This document shows, piece by piece, positions 55,560 to 64,000 of a stretch of DNA of 64,000 nucleotides. The notes below the pieces were generated by a model. It ran no database searches, was not told the DNA's origin, and saw only the letters and a list, made by a program, of their open reading frames with translations. Source of the DNA: Puccinia triticina (taxonomy: Eukaryota > Basidiomycota > Pucciniomycetes > Pucciniales > Pucciniaceae); the NCBI RefSeq assembly GCF_026914185.1, contig NC_070569.1:1116001-1180000 (forward strand), given 5' to 3'. A program made the translations under genes and the position numbers. Within the stretch, counting starts at the first letter, position 1, and each line of letters starts with the position of its first letter.

Positions 55560-56330
55560 ACGAGATGCGCAGGGGTGTTTTTAAGGCCTGTGACAGCCTG
55601 TGACGTCTGGGGCCCTTGGAAAGGGGGTAGTTGTACGCAGAAACGCACCCAGGATAGAGTTTTTGGGATAAAATCCCGGTAGAAAAGGGAAAAAACGCAG
55701 ACTTACTCTCAGCAAGGGTCTGCGGTAAAAAAGACTACTGATTCAAGAAAACCAAGGTCGAGGCGAGGTTAGTCTAGCACACAGGTCGATTAGACGAGGG
55801 CTAGACTGGCAATTCTTTGAGGTAGTTATAAATGTATCTGGGGGACCTTTAATTGCCCAAAGGCCCCAGTTTATATAGTCGAGCTACAACCGGTAGGGTT
55901 GTAGCTCTGTATAGTTATTCTTCCTTTGGCTCTTCGGCCGGAGGAGTGGAGCGTGGGCAGGAGCTTTTTTGCATTCTATTACTCACGTCGCTCCTGTCAT
56001 ACATCTTTGGAGATGGTGTTCTCTCTTCCTCGATCCGAGGGAGGGTATTAGTTCTCCAGTCCTTTCGCAAATGTTCATCTGTGGCTGGGGGAGGCTCAGT
56101 AGTTCACTTTACTGCTACACTCCTCTGGCTGTTTCACATTGGTCTTTCTGTTGACATTCTCCTAGTTCAATCGAACTGGACAATGTCTTGCGACCCGTTT
56201 TCTGAGCTTGAGAACAGGTTTTAACCAGTTCATTACTAGTTCTCCGGCTTTTTCCTTGGGCTGTAGTTCTACCATTTGCCACTCAACTCGGTCTAGGGTT
56301 TGAGGGGATATATATTGCATAGTTTTTTAT
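55560..56330. mobile_element. Possible decayed LTR-element fragment
   Basis: The minus strand at 55630..55740 has a GTAAGT donor-like word followed by ACTCTATCCTGGGTGCG, similar in layout to the Gypsy intron-like modules (GTAAGT ... ACTCTACCTTGCGCC). A TTTATATAG box lies at 55870..55878. No LTR pair or protein was found, so this is a weak interpretation. Confidence 0.25.
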
Positions 56331-56769
56331 GCGCGGCGCTCTGCGCTGCAATCATTCACTAATGAATACCATTTTTAACCTTGATGCTGTACATGATATT
56401 TGTGAAATAGTATACTACTTTGGATGATGATCACTTGGCTTGTTCCTCTTTGGGGTGAAAACATTGTCTAAGAGTAGATTTTCTAACATGTGATAATGGA
56501 ATCTTTCAGAAGTGTCCCCTTCAGTCCTAGAGTAGATTTGTACTATGTATTGTATGTGATTTGTATGTGAAACTAGGATTTACTATGTATTTGATTATTT
56601 AATTAAATAGACTGTGACTGGTTTTCTGGGTGATAATGTAATTGAGAAATATGTGTAAGGTGTTGGTTGTAGTATGTTTTGTACTATAATGGTTTTGTTT
56701 GTACTTTATAATATATTATTATCTTAATTCTTCCCTATTTTTGATGTGTTTGTAAGTGGATTAGTCTTA
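56331..56769. other. AT-rich region, no gene recognised
   Basis: AT-rich with short frames only. Confidence 0.4.
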
Positions 56770-57080
56770 CCACACCGGTCATTGATATAATTGATGGCTG
56801 GGAGGACTTCCTCCCGGTCATTGATATATAATCGTTGGCTGGGAGGACTCCCTCCTGGTCATCAATATAATTGATGGCTGGCGGTCATCAATATAATTGA
56901 TGGCTGGCGGTCATCAATATAATTGATGACTGGGAGGAATTCCTCCTGGTCATCAATATAATTGATGGCTGGGAGGACTCCCTCCCGGTCATCGATATAA
57001 TTGATGGCTCAATGGCTGGGAGGACTCCCTCCCGGTCATCGCAATGAGCTTGCTGACTGTGGGAATCCCTCCCGGTCAGC
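56770..57080. repeat. Palindromic minisatellite (GGTCATCAATATAATTGATGGC)
   Basis: About eight units in which TCATCAATATAATTGATG forms a hairpin, joined by GGCTGGGAGGACTCCCTCC palindromes. Layout parallels 6340..6815. Confidence 0.8.
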
Positions 57081-57449
57081 AAGTGTATGTATTGCTGACA
57101 CCCCGGGCAAACTGGGGTCATGACAGGCATACAGGTTGCACAGTCCTGCATCATGCATGTCACATAAAAAATTCCCGTGCCCTGTGTCATGCATCATTTG
57201 CAGGACTGGCTTTCATGTATGTGAACTGTAGCTGACAGGTCTGTGAAAGCCTCTGCACAGTCACTGTACATGTGACATGTTGGAGATGTGAGCTGCATGT
57301 CAAGATCCGGACAGCTTGTCATGTATATGTGACAGGACCTGCATGACCTGACATGCATACAGGACCATGCAACCTGTACAGCTCTCATGACCCCGATTTT
57401 CCCGGGGTGTGACCAGGAGTGATTTCTCACTGGCAGTGAGTATATCAGA
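57081..57449. repeat. 'acatgtgaca/cctgcatg' short repeats
   Basis: Repeated ACATGT-, TGCATG- and CTGACATGCAT-type words in both orientations. No gene was recognised. Confidence 0.4.
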
Positions 57450-57834
57450 GCGGGTACCCGTCCCTGCACCCAGCACCCGCCAGCAGGTACCCGGTATACC
57501 CGCCAAGCACTCGCCGGCGGGTGCCGGGTGCGGGTGCGGGTGTTGAGAATTTGCAAAATTTCAGGCGGGTACCCGTGTAGAGACTGTAAAATGAAGATGT
57601 GTCTGGTGAGAGTCTAACTCACAACCTCAGCTATGCTGAGACACATACTAGAGTGCTGCCTTTACCAACTAGGCTACAGACACTTGTGACTGCCAGCTGG
57701 GTGGTTGGTTGGTAGTGCTCATGGGTTGATCCAACAGCCCTCCATACTGTGGTGATACATCATGGTAACAGACTAACAGACAACTCAACAACCCGCACCC
57801 GCGGTGGGTACCCAGGTGCGAGAGGCCATCTCTA
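57450..57834. mobile_element. GC-rich hAT-like element, split by tRNA-related element
   Basis: Repeated GGGTACCCG and GCACCCGC words on both sides of the insertion at 57578..57790. The right end is GCCATCTCTA, complementary to TAGAGATGGC at 55029. The left terminus was not found; the minisatellite at 56770..57080 may belong to the same element. Confidence 0.5.
57578..57790 (-). mobile_element. tRNA-related 213-bp element, copy 2
   Basis: Uninterrupted copy from TAGAGACTGTAAAATGAAG to CAACTCAACA. On the minus strand it has the A box TAGCCTAGTTGG and B-box-like GAGTTAGACTC. ACCCG on both sides may be a short target duplication. Confidence 0.75.
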
Positions 57835-58029
57835 GGTAAAACCCACAACCACTCAAACTGACCAATGGCAAAGGGGAGACAGAATCACTACGCCACAACA
57901 GATTTCTGTCAAAACCCCATAATCCAATAAAAAACTGTGGATTGAGGGGTATCCTCACCCAAAAAAGCCGCCCATAATTTTTTTTGCCAAAAAATTGACC
58001 CCCAACTGTCTGGACCAAGAAAAAAAAAG

Positions 58030-58595
58030 TAAAGTGGAATGCCTTGCGCAACTGTATATTGGCATCTTGCAACTTCTCCGTTTGAGAGTTTCTTGAAGAG
58101 TGGGGATTGGTCTAAAACGTTGATATTGTTGCGTGATCCTGGCAGTCCAAAGTAAGCATGCCGGATCCACGTATCTTGGGATGCCACCGCCTCCAGTATG
58201 ACTGTTGGAACCTACATGCAATGATTAAAAACATTAAATCAAAAACAAGCACACAATGTAATAAGATATTTCACTTCACATACCTTTTCCTTTCCTTGAA
58301 ATTGTCCAGCCCAACCTGAAGGGCAATTTTTCCACTGCCAGTGCATGCAATCCACTGAACCAAGCATGCCAGGGAAACATTTCTTTGCTCCAATCAACAG
58401 TAGTCTCTCCAGGTCTTCAGCAGTGGGGGTGCGGAGATATTCAGATTCATAGATTGCAACAATGGCATTGCAGAAGCAATCCATACATTTCAGCAATGAT
58501 GTTTCAGATAGTTGAAGGTACTTGTCATTACAATCACCAGCGGCCCCATACACAAGCATTTGGAGGGCAGCTGTGGTCTTCACAGGAGGATGCAC
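58030..58595 (-). pseudogene. PIF/Harbinger transposase, central part
   Basis: GMLGSVDCMHWQWKNCP contains the first catalytic Asp. A 72-nt intron (58212..58283, GTATGT..TGTAG) joins GQFQGKEK to VPTVILEAVA, and FGLPGSRNNINVLDQSPLF follows. In related proteins the segment reads GSxNDINVL, so the second catalytic Asp appears changed to Asn. The frame continues to about CQYTV at 58040, where it is broken by the insertion before the C-terminal block at 54290..54748. Confidence 0.8.
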
Positions 58596-58830
58596 TCCAA
58601 AAAAAATTCGTCAACTGTGAGCAGTTGAAATGTGGTAGCTCTGAGTAAGCTTGTGGTGTTACACCAGCCTTACTCAAGGTTTGACTCAACCGAAGCTTTA
58701 ATGCACAGTCACTGGGCACCTTGCACAGTGACTGTGCCAAAAAAGGCACTTGTGCATCCAGGTGGAGTTACAATGGCAGCTTGACTCAAGTATCCTGCGT
58801 GTCAACTGCAAGCAGTTGACCAAGTTTTTT
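58596..58830. mobile_element. Insertion with inverted ends inside the transposase gene
   Basis: GTCAACTGTGAGCAGTTGA near 58607 and GTCAACTGCAAGCAGTTGA near 58795 bound about 200 bp with CACAGTGACTGTGC-type palindromes. It separates the N-terminal and central transposase segments. Confidence 0.45.
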
Positions 58831-59275
58831 TTGCAGTGATGCAGTCCCATTTTTCCTAACGTGTTGGTTTTCTGAACAAAGTAGTTGTCAAACTGTTGAA
58901 CATCCTCAGTTATCTTCAAGAAGCGGTGTTTTGCCATGCAAAACCAACATCTGAATTTTGATTCTCTGTAGAGCAACAAATCACAGAAGAAATGTTTGCA
59001 AAGTTGTTGATAACTAGCTTTGAAGTCGCAAGGTAGGTTTGGCTGTTTTCCTGGTTTTGATCCACCATGAGTGGGGAACAGGTTGTCAATACTGTCGTCT
59101 TCATCATCAACAATAAATTAGTCGCTCCCTGGAGAAGTAGTTTTGTTTGGGAATTGGAACTTGCAACGAGTTGTTTCTTTTGAATTAAAACTTGTGCAAG
59201 GAGCATTTCAGGCAAGGGATCAATGGCCATATTGAGTGAATTGTCCATAGTTTCCAATGAGTTGTCCATGACTGT
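58831..59275 (-). pseudogene. PIF/Harbinger transposase, N-terminal part
   Basis: The frame includes ESKFRCWFCMAKHRFLKITE and FDNYFVQKTNTLGKMGL, which fit the RF(R)M.(R)xLFLRIV ... DAxGKLGL segment upstream of the PIF catalytic core. A frame change near 58960 separates it from the Met-start frame at 59269. The fragments lie in the right order for one minus-strand gene. Confidence 0.55.
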
Positions 59276-59639
59276 ATCAAGTTATCACAAGTTTCCAATG
59301 GGTTGACCTTGAATCTTGTCCTAAATTCTACCATGTATCTTTCAAGCAGACCGGGTGTAGTAGGGGGGGGGGAAGACTTTCACGATGTCAAGTTGGCAGA
59401 TTTGGTGCCCTGCAGTGTGAGGAAGCTTTGGTGCAGGATGCTAAAACTGTGTCGCAGTTGCCAAACTTGAGGATTTGGCAACACAATTTAGCACCCACGG
59501 TGGAGATACCCGTGGTGAGGCTGTCTGTGAGCCAACAAGGGGATGGGAATGGGCTGTCTTGCCTGAATGGGACAGAATATTGCCGTGCGGTTTGACAACA
59601 AACTGTGAAATTTTTGCACCCGGTTTGTACTTAAATAGT
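59276..59639. other. No gene recognised; presumed upstream part of the PIF element
   Basis: Includes a G run near 59370 and GTTGCCAAACTTGAGGATTTGGCAAC, a hairpin at 59457..59482. Confidence 0.35.
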
Positions 59640-60055
59640 CTAACTTAGCTAATTCCCTCCTTGGGGGAGCAAAGCGACCTCCAAAGGAGGTACTTATGCG
59701 CTATGTCCACCCTGCGGCAGTAGAGAATTAGGCATTTTGGTGGGGACTTTTTTAAAATCAATCTCCCACATGAGTTTCTGAACCTTTTTGGCTCTAATTT
59801 ACATTTCTAGCATGGCTTAAGCTGTCCCCTTCTTTCTACTATTTTTTCTCATCCTCAACACCTCTGGTTGAGCTGCAATCATAGTTGTAACATTATCACT
59901 TTTTAGATTCTGTAAATACAGTGCAAAATGTGGAATGCACAATGAAGTGGACACTTTTCAGCCACAAAAAAGGACTTCATGGGGCACCCAAGGCCCCAAA
60001 AAATTTGTAAAATATGTACAAAGGAACTCCATGATGTTGTGCGCATTTTGCTCCC
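59640..60055. mobile_element. Second copy of the 570-bp element, with empty Gypsy site
   Basis: Matches 44954..45222 and then 53629..53780 without interruption, and reads TTCTGTAAATACAGTGC where the other copy has CTGT, the Gypsy element and CTGT again. Similarity stops at 60055; the right end may be at 63143..63228. Confidence 0.75.
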
Positions 60056-61099
60056 CCATCATCCAAGTATATTAAAGTCAGTGAAACATAGAATGAAGGA
60101 TCAAGGGTTCCCCCTAGAAATATAGAAAATCACAAAAAAAAAAGGCCAAGGGTTTCCCCTTTACACAATCTAAAATCTAGAAAAATTACAAGACACTCAG
60201 AAAAAAGAAAAAACTACAATCAGCCCGCTAGCATCAGCAAGCTGATGCACTCGGGCCCACCTTCCATCCCTGTCTAGCAGGGTTAAAAAAAGATGGGTGG
60301 ATGACCCCCAGCGCGCGCAGTAAAGGCATTATGCAAAGGGGGGCCAACAAATATTGCCCCTCAGACTGCGCAAGCTGAAGGGATTTCACAGGAAGACCGC
60401 AGCACGAATGAAGGAACAGAGATGAGCCTTTGGGCTCGAGAGGGGACAGTGGGGAGGAGAAGCTCACCGGATCGGCTCGGATATGTGGCGCGGAAAGAAT
60501 GGAGGAAGAACCAATGATTGATTTCAGGTTTGTAGGCTATGTTTTAAGTAGGCTACAATACAAGGACCAACTTGTGGTTGAGAGAATATTGAATATGAAA
60601 GAAGACAATAGAACCTGATGGAAACTCAGGATGAGAAAACAGGTGACATACAACCAATCACTAACAGAGCGCGCGCACCAGAGAACACAGTAGAAGGAAA
60701 GCAATACAGCTAATCTAGGCAGGGATCAAAGTCACAAGGCTAGTACGGCAAGATAGCATGACCAAACTAAAAGGAAACACAGGTGGTATGAGCATAAGTA
60801 GAGATGATGATGTAGGCAACAAGTAGCTCAGTGAAAAGAAGGCAGAGGGAAGATTTGAAAATCCAACACAAGCGCAACAGCAGAGGGGATTGAGACTGGC
60901 CCCCGACTGGAATTACAGCATGGGGGACAGCCTGGAGATTAAAGCTTGAGTAGTGCCCCCATTTTATAGACAACCTTTATACACAGACTCTGCAGACCCT
61001 TCCTTGTGCTTGCCAACCTGCCAAATTCAACTTGGCCAGGTCAACCATCGTCCAGACACCCGCTTAGCCCAGATCACCGTAGCCAGTTTGACTAACCGG
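60056..61099. other. No gene recognised; possible decayed LTR
   Basis: The first 50 bases match the start of the dispersed repeat at 33935. From 60400 to 60960 the composition (AGAGCGCGCGCACC, AG-rich blocks) resembles the Gypsy LTR, but no alignment could be made by eye. Confidence 0.3.
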
Positions 61100-61850
61100 T
61101 GCTACCCAGTTTGGACACAGACACCAACCTGAGCTTGTTGCTAGATTTGAGCAAAGATGGGAAAAGCTGGGAAAGCAACAACCCTCCAGACCTTGCCTGG
61201 ACAACCCTTGTCAGTCCCCACCTGCAAGTACGCCACACTTCCCCTTGCCAGTCTCCACCAAGCAGCCATGTCACAGCTAGCGGCGCCATTCATTCAGCCC
61301 GCCAGGTTCTCTGCTCCCGCGGGTGAATCTGTGTTGCCTGTCCAGTGCAAGACTTACTGGATCACCACTACCACCGTCCAGCCGCACATGCAACCCACGC
61401 CCTCATAACGTCGTCGGATTCCCTAGCGCCCCGCGGGTATCTAAACAGAGCCACACAATCTTTGACACTAACTTGCACGACTATTGTTTGCTTAACACGG
61501 CCATAGGCACAGAGCTGCTTGGCTTCCCCTCCTGTCCGCAGAAGAGTTCAAGCTTGTCCCCCAGCCAGCAGCAGAAGAACACCCGTCCGCTACTGAGCCT
61601 GTCAACGACTTGCGGATGGGCAGCTTAGCCAGGCTCGAAGCTAACTTTGAAGGAGCCCTGTTTGAGGAAATCACCTTGTTCCTGCGCACCACAACCCAGC
61701 CAGGGAACCATGCCACATGAGGGGAGACCAGCGGTGTTGGAGATGGAGGCTGATGACGGAAGGCTGCCGGAGGCTGGCTCAGTGCCGGTCGCCTCTCTGT
61801 CCGGCTCCCCAACATCCATATGGGTCTCCCCCATGCCGCCCAAATAACCC
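61100..61850 (+). pseudogene. Possible degraded coding region of unknown function
   Basis: The frame at 61157..61408 contains QLAAPFIQPARFSAPAGESV. The stretch at 61510..61725 contains NDLRMGSLARLEANFEGALF followed by EEITLFLRT. The compositions look protein-like. A frame change near 61720 precedes a further open stretch ending at 61846. I recognise no domain. Confidence 0.3.
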
Positions 61851-61877
61851 TCCATCTGTCGTGCCCGAATTCGAAAG

Positions 61878-62090
61878 TGTTGAGTTGTCTGTTAGTCTGC
61901 TACCATGATGTATCACCACAGTATGGAGGGCTGTCGGATTGACCCATGAGCACTACCAACCAACCACCCAACTGGCAGCCACAAGCGTCTGTAGCCTAGT
62001 TGGTAAAGGCAGCACTCTAGTATGTGTCTCAGCATAGCTGAGGTCGTGAGTTCAACTCTCACCAGACACATCTTCATTTCACAGTCTCTA
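61878..62090 (+). mobile_element. tRNA-related 213-bp element, copy 3
   Basis: Plus orientation from TGTTGAGTTG to CAGTCTCTA. The tRNA-like part is 61986..62070: acceptor GCGTCTG/CAGACAC with one mismatch, D arm GCC/GGC around TAGTTGGTAAA, and a perfect T arm GTGAG TTCAACT CTCAC. GAAAG near both ends may be the target duplication. Confidence 0.8.
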
Positions 62091-62159
62091 CAGAAAGACA
62101 ACCAAGACGCGTCTGTCGAGTTGCTCAAAGAGTCAAGCTAGTAGGAATAAGCGCTGGTC

Positions 62160-62460
62160 TTTGTCTTTGTTGTTGGCCGCCCCCGCTGCTGTTGCTGCTG
62201 CTGACCCCGCCAACTTCCCGCCCTCGCCGCCCACCTCCGACCTCTTGCCCCCACTTCCCCTACAGCAACATCCTCTTCCTCCCGCCAATCCTCTTCCTCT
62301 CGCCAATCCTCTCCACCCCGCCTCCCCCCCTCTGCTTCTTTGGCCCCCGACCTCTTGCCCAATCCCTCCCCTGCTAACTACCTTCCCCCGCTTGCTTCCA
62401 AGCCGCCGTTGACTCCCGCACGCCGAGTTTTTGTTTTTGTTTTTTTGTTTCTAGCGTCCA
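62160..62460. repeat. C/T-rich low-complexity stretch
   Basis: CCTCTTCCTCCCGCCAATC repeats. The proline/leucine-rich frames are compositional. Confidence 0.5.
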
Positions 62461-63142
62461 CTGATCTGCATCCTGTCCTCCTCACTCCTCTTTGCCAACT
62501 TGCTAATAAAAATTGATTTGTTCTACATACATACATTTTTCAAGAGGTATTGATGGCCATTTGAAGCTGGTGCCACCATATTTCATTGTTGATGGAGTAA
62601 AGGTGGATGGAGCAAAAGCAGAAAATGGTCCATAGATGGAGATGACTTGGGTCCGAGATCCCAGACCAATCAACTACAAGAAAACTCAGTCTGAAATGGC
62701 TGTTTGAGGCTTCTTATAAAAACAAACTCCCCGCCAAAAGGTCTACATACTCCAAGAGTGGCAGTGCAGCTCCAATAAAACCCCTGTAAATTGTTGGTAG
62801 TTTTTGCACAGTAGGTTTGAAATGTGGAATTGCCACCCTTGAGACAAGCTTAAATAAGTCTCCCAGGAGGGACTTGTGCTAAGTTTGCTGCTCTCAAACA
62901 AGAATTATAGCAGTGAAGCAACAAAAATTCTTCTAATGCTCAATTTGAAGGTTGGAAAAACATAAAAAATGTCATTATTTATCATAGTAAGTTGAATCTG
63001 AATCTTAGGCATGTCCAGGTTGAAATCTTGCCAAATCAGGTTGAGTATATTGATGCATGCACAATTGAAGCTTGGCTTGACCAAGATTTTCCTGGGGCAT
63101 CACATACAGCGGCGCAGCCACCTTGGCCCCTAGTTTTTTTAA
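62461..63142. other. No gene recognised
   Basis: Nothing beyond short frames. Confidence 0.35.
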
Positions 63143-63228
63143 TTCTCTACTGCCACGGGGTCAACATAGCGCAACCCTGCGGGACGGCGTCCCCCCTCCA
63201 ATAAAGGGACTTAGTTAAGTTAGTTAAA
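63143..63228. repeat. Right inverted end of the second 570-bp element copy
   Basis: CTACTGCCACGGGGTCAACAT and CTCCAATAAAGGGACTTAG match 53830..53927. It is separated from 59640..60055 by about 3 kb of later insertions. Confidence 0.55.
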
Positions 63229-63623
63229 TAGTTAAGATAGAGGTAAGCCTCTCCTTCGGAGACACTTCGAGGAGAGGCTTAGTTAAGCTTGGCACCAATA
63301 CGACACAGTTATCTTTGTTTCTCCTCATCTAACTCGGTAACTTTCTCGTCTTCCATAATGTCTACCATCGGCTCGATAAAATGGCTCTCCCGGATGCAAT
63401 GTATGTGGATTGTTCAGACGAGTAAACCACTTTTTTTTGCCTTGCAGGTGTAGATTGAACTCAGGCAACAGGATATATATCGAGAATCAAACAGACAGAG
63501 AGAGAGAGAGGTCATACACATACATTTATGTATATGTTCTTCGTTTTCTTTGAAAAGAGCAGGCACAAACACATGGGAGAGGAGAGGAGAGTGGCGAAGG
63601 GGTATTCGGGAAGGAAGGGATAT

Positions 63624-64000
63624 CTACGCGATTTGGATGCCTTGTTCATCCAAAGTTTTCAAGGTCATTGGCGCTTTCCCAGCAAAGTTTTCTTCCGGGA
63701 CGCCGAGTTCGATGAGCTTAGAAAAAGCTTTAGAGAAGTCGTCAAAGAACACTTTTTCGTCGGTCGCATACCTAACAAAACCACAGAAGATACAGCCTGA
63801 TGTTAGAAAGGAAAGAGAGTGTGTGTTTCTTGGTTTGGGGGAAGGGGACGCACTTTTTAGCCCAGTTGCGGAAGCTCTTGTCCATGACAATACACATATC
63901 CGTCGTCAACATCATCAGACTCTTGGTCTTCTTGTCCTCGTATTGAGGCGGACCGGACCACTTGCGAGGCTGCCACTTCTCGTCGAAGAGTAGACGGTAG
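63624..64000 (-). CDS. CCP1: Cytochrome c peroxidase, C-terminal part (runs off the right edge)
   Basis: Exons 64000..63854 and 63771..63624 join across an 82-nt intron (63772..63853, GTGCGT..TGTTAG) at a codon that restores WAKKYATDEK. The protein reads LLFDEKWQPRKWSGPPQYED, SLMMLTTDMCIV, FRNWAKK and then FFDDFSKAFSKLIELGVP, ending LDEQGIQIA. This order (W...L.TD..., F.DFSKAF.KL.ELGV) is that of fungal class I haem peroxidases of the cytochrome c peroxidase group. The enzyme reduces hydrogen peroxide with electrons from ferrocytochrome c in the mitochondrial intermembrane space. About 97 residues are present. The haem-binding half lies outside the window, so a closely related fungal haem peroxidase remains possible. 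Confidence 0.85.

Noticed and set aside
62161..62412. Proline/alanine-rich protein
   Set aside because: A CT-rich low-complexity stretch with no conserved feature.

Overview
The window looks like a transposon-dense stretch of a eukaryotic genome, most probably a rust fungus (Pucciniales, Basidiomycota). The reasons are short GT-AG introns, an F-box/leucine-rich gene and retroelement, Helitron and PIF/Harbinger proteins that resemble rust families I recognise from general knowledge, and almost no single-copy genes. No species can be named from sequence alone. Only two ordinary cellular genes are supported: an F-box/LRR-like gene (30317..31812, minus) and the 3' end of a cytochrome c peroxidase gene (63624..64000, minus, running off the right edge).

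Layout. 1-12.8 kb: a 598-bp hAT-like non-autonomous element (27..624) inserted in an exon of a Helitron-associated gene fragment, an LTR-like leader (1.8-3.0 kb), a Tourist-like MITE (3859..4019), a palindromic minisatellite (6.34-6.82 kb), a tRNA-like sequence (9174..9247) and a frameshifted Copia gag (11.7-12.8 kb). 13.04-23.98 kb: a 10.9-kb fold-back structure with about 320-bp inverted ends enclosing some 25 units of a 173-bp satellite. The satellite is interrupted by a DIRS-like retroelement (15867..20289), a TA-flanked element (21173..22149) and a tRNA-related 213-bp element that is itself split by a CACTA-like MITE. 24-35 kb: degraded repeats, a 21-bp minisatellite, two TA/TGGTGTT elements, the F-box gene and a Myb/NAM-like pseudogene. 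35.66-44.85 kb: a Helitron with a broken Rep-helicase (RepHel) gene flanked by two spliced, OB-fold-like accessory genes; a hairpin plus CTAG at 44827..44852 fits its 3' end. 44.95-53.93 kb: a 570-bp inverted-repeat element split by a full-length, apparently young Ty3/Gypsy retrotransposon (45223..53624, minus) with matching 830-bp LTRs. 53.9-63.5 kb: a PIF/Harbinger transposase split in two, GC-rich hAT-like elements, two more copies of the 213-bp tRNA-related element and a second, broken copy of the 570-bp element that preserves the Gypsy empty site. 63.6-64 kb: cytochrome c peroxidase.

How parts relate. The Gypsy gag-protease and pol ORFs supply a complete retrotransposition set. The Helitron RepHel and its OB-fold-like neighbours look like one rolling-circle cassette whose core enzyme has died. 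The most unusual observations are four homologous intron-like modules repeated along the Gypsy element, a 50-nt tRNA-Tyr 3' half at its primer-binding site, the fold-back satellite structure with three levels of nested insertion, and one palindromic minisatellite family shared by unrelated non-autonomous elements.
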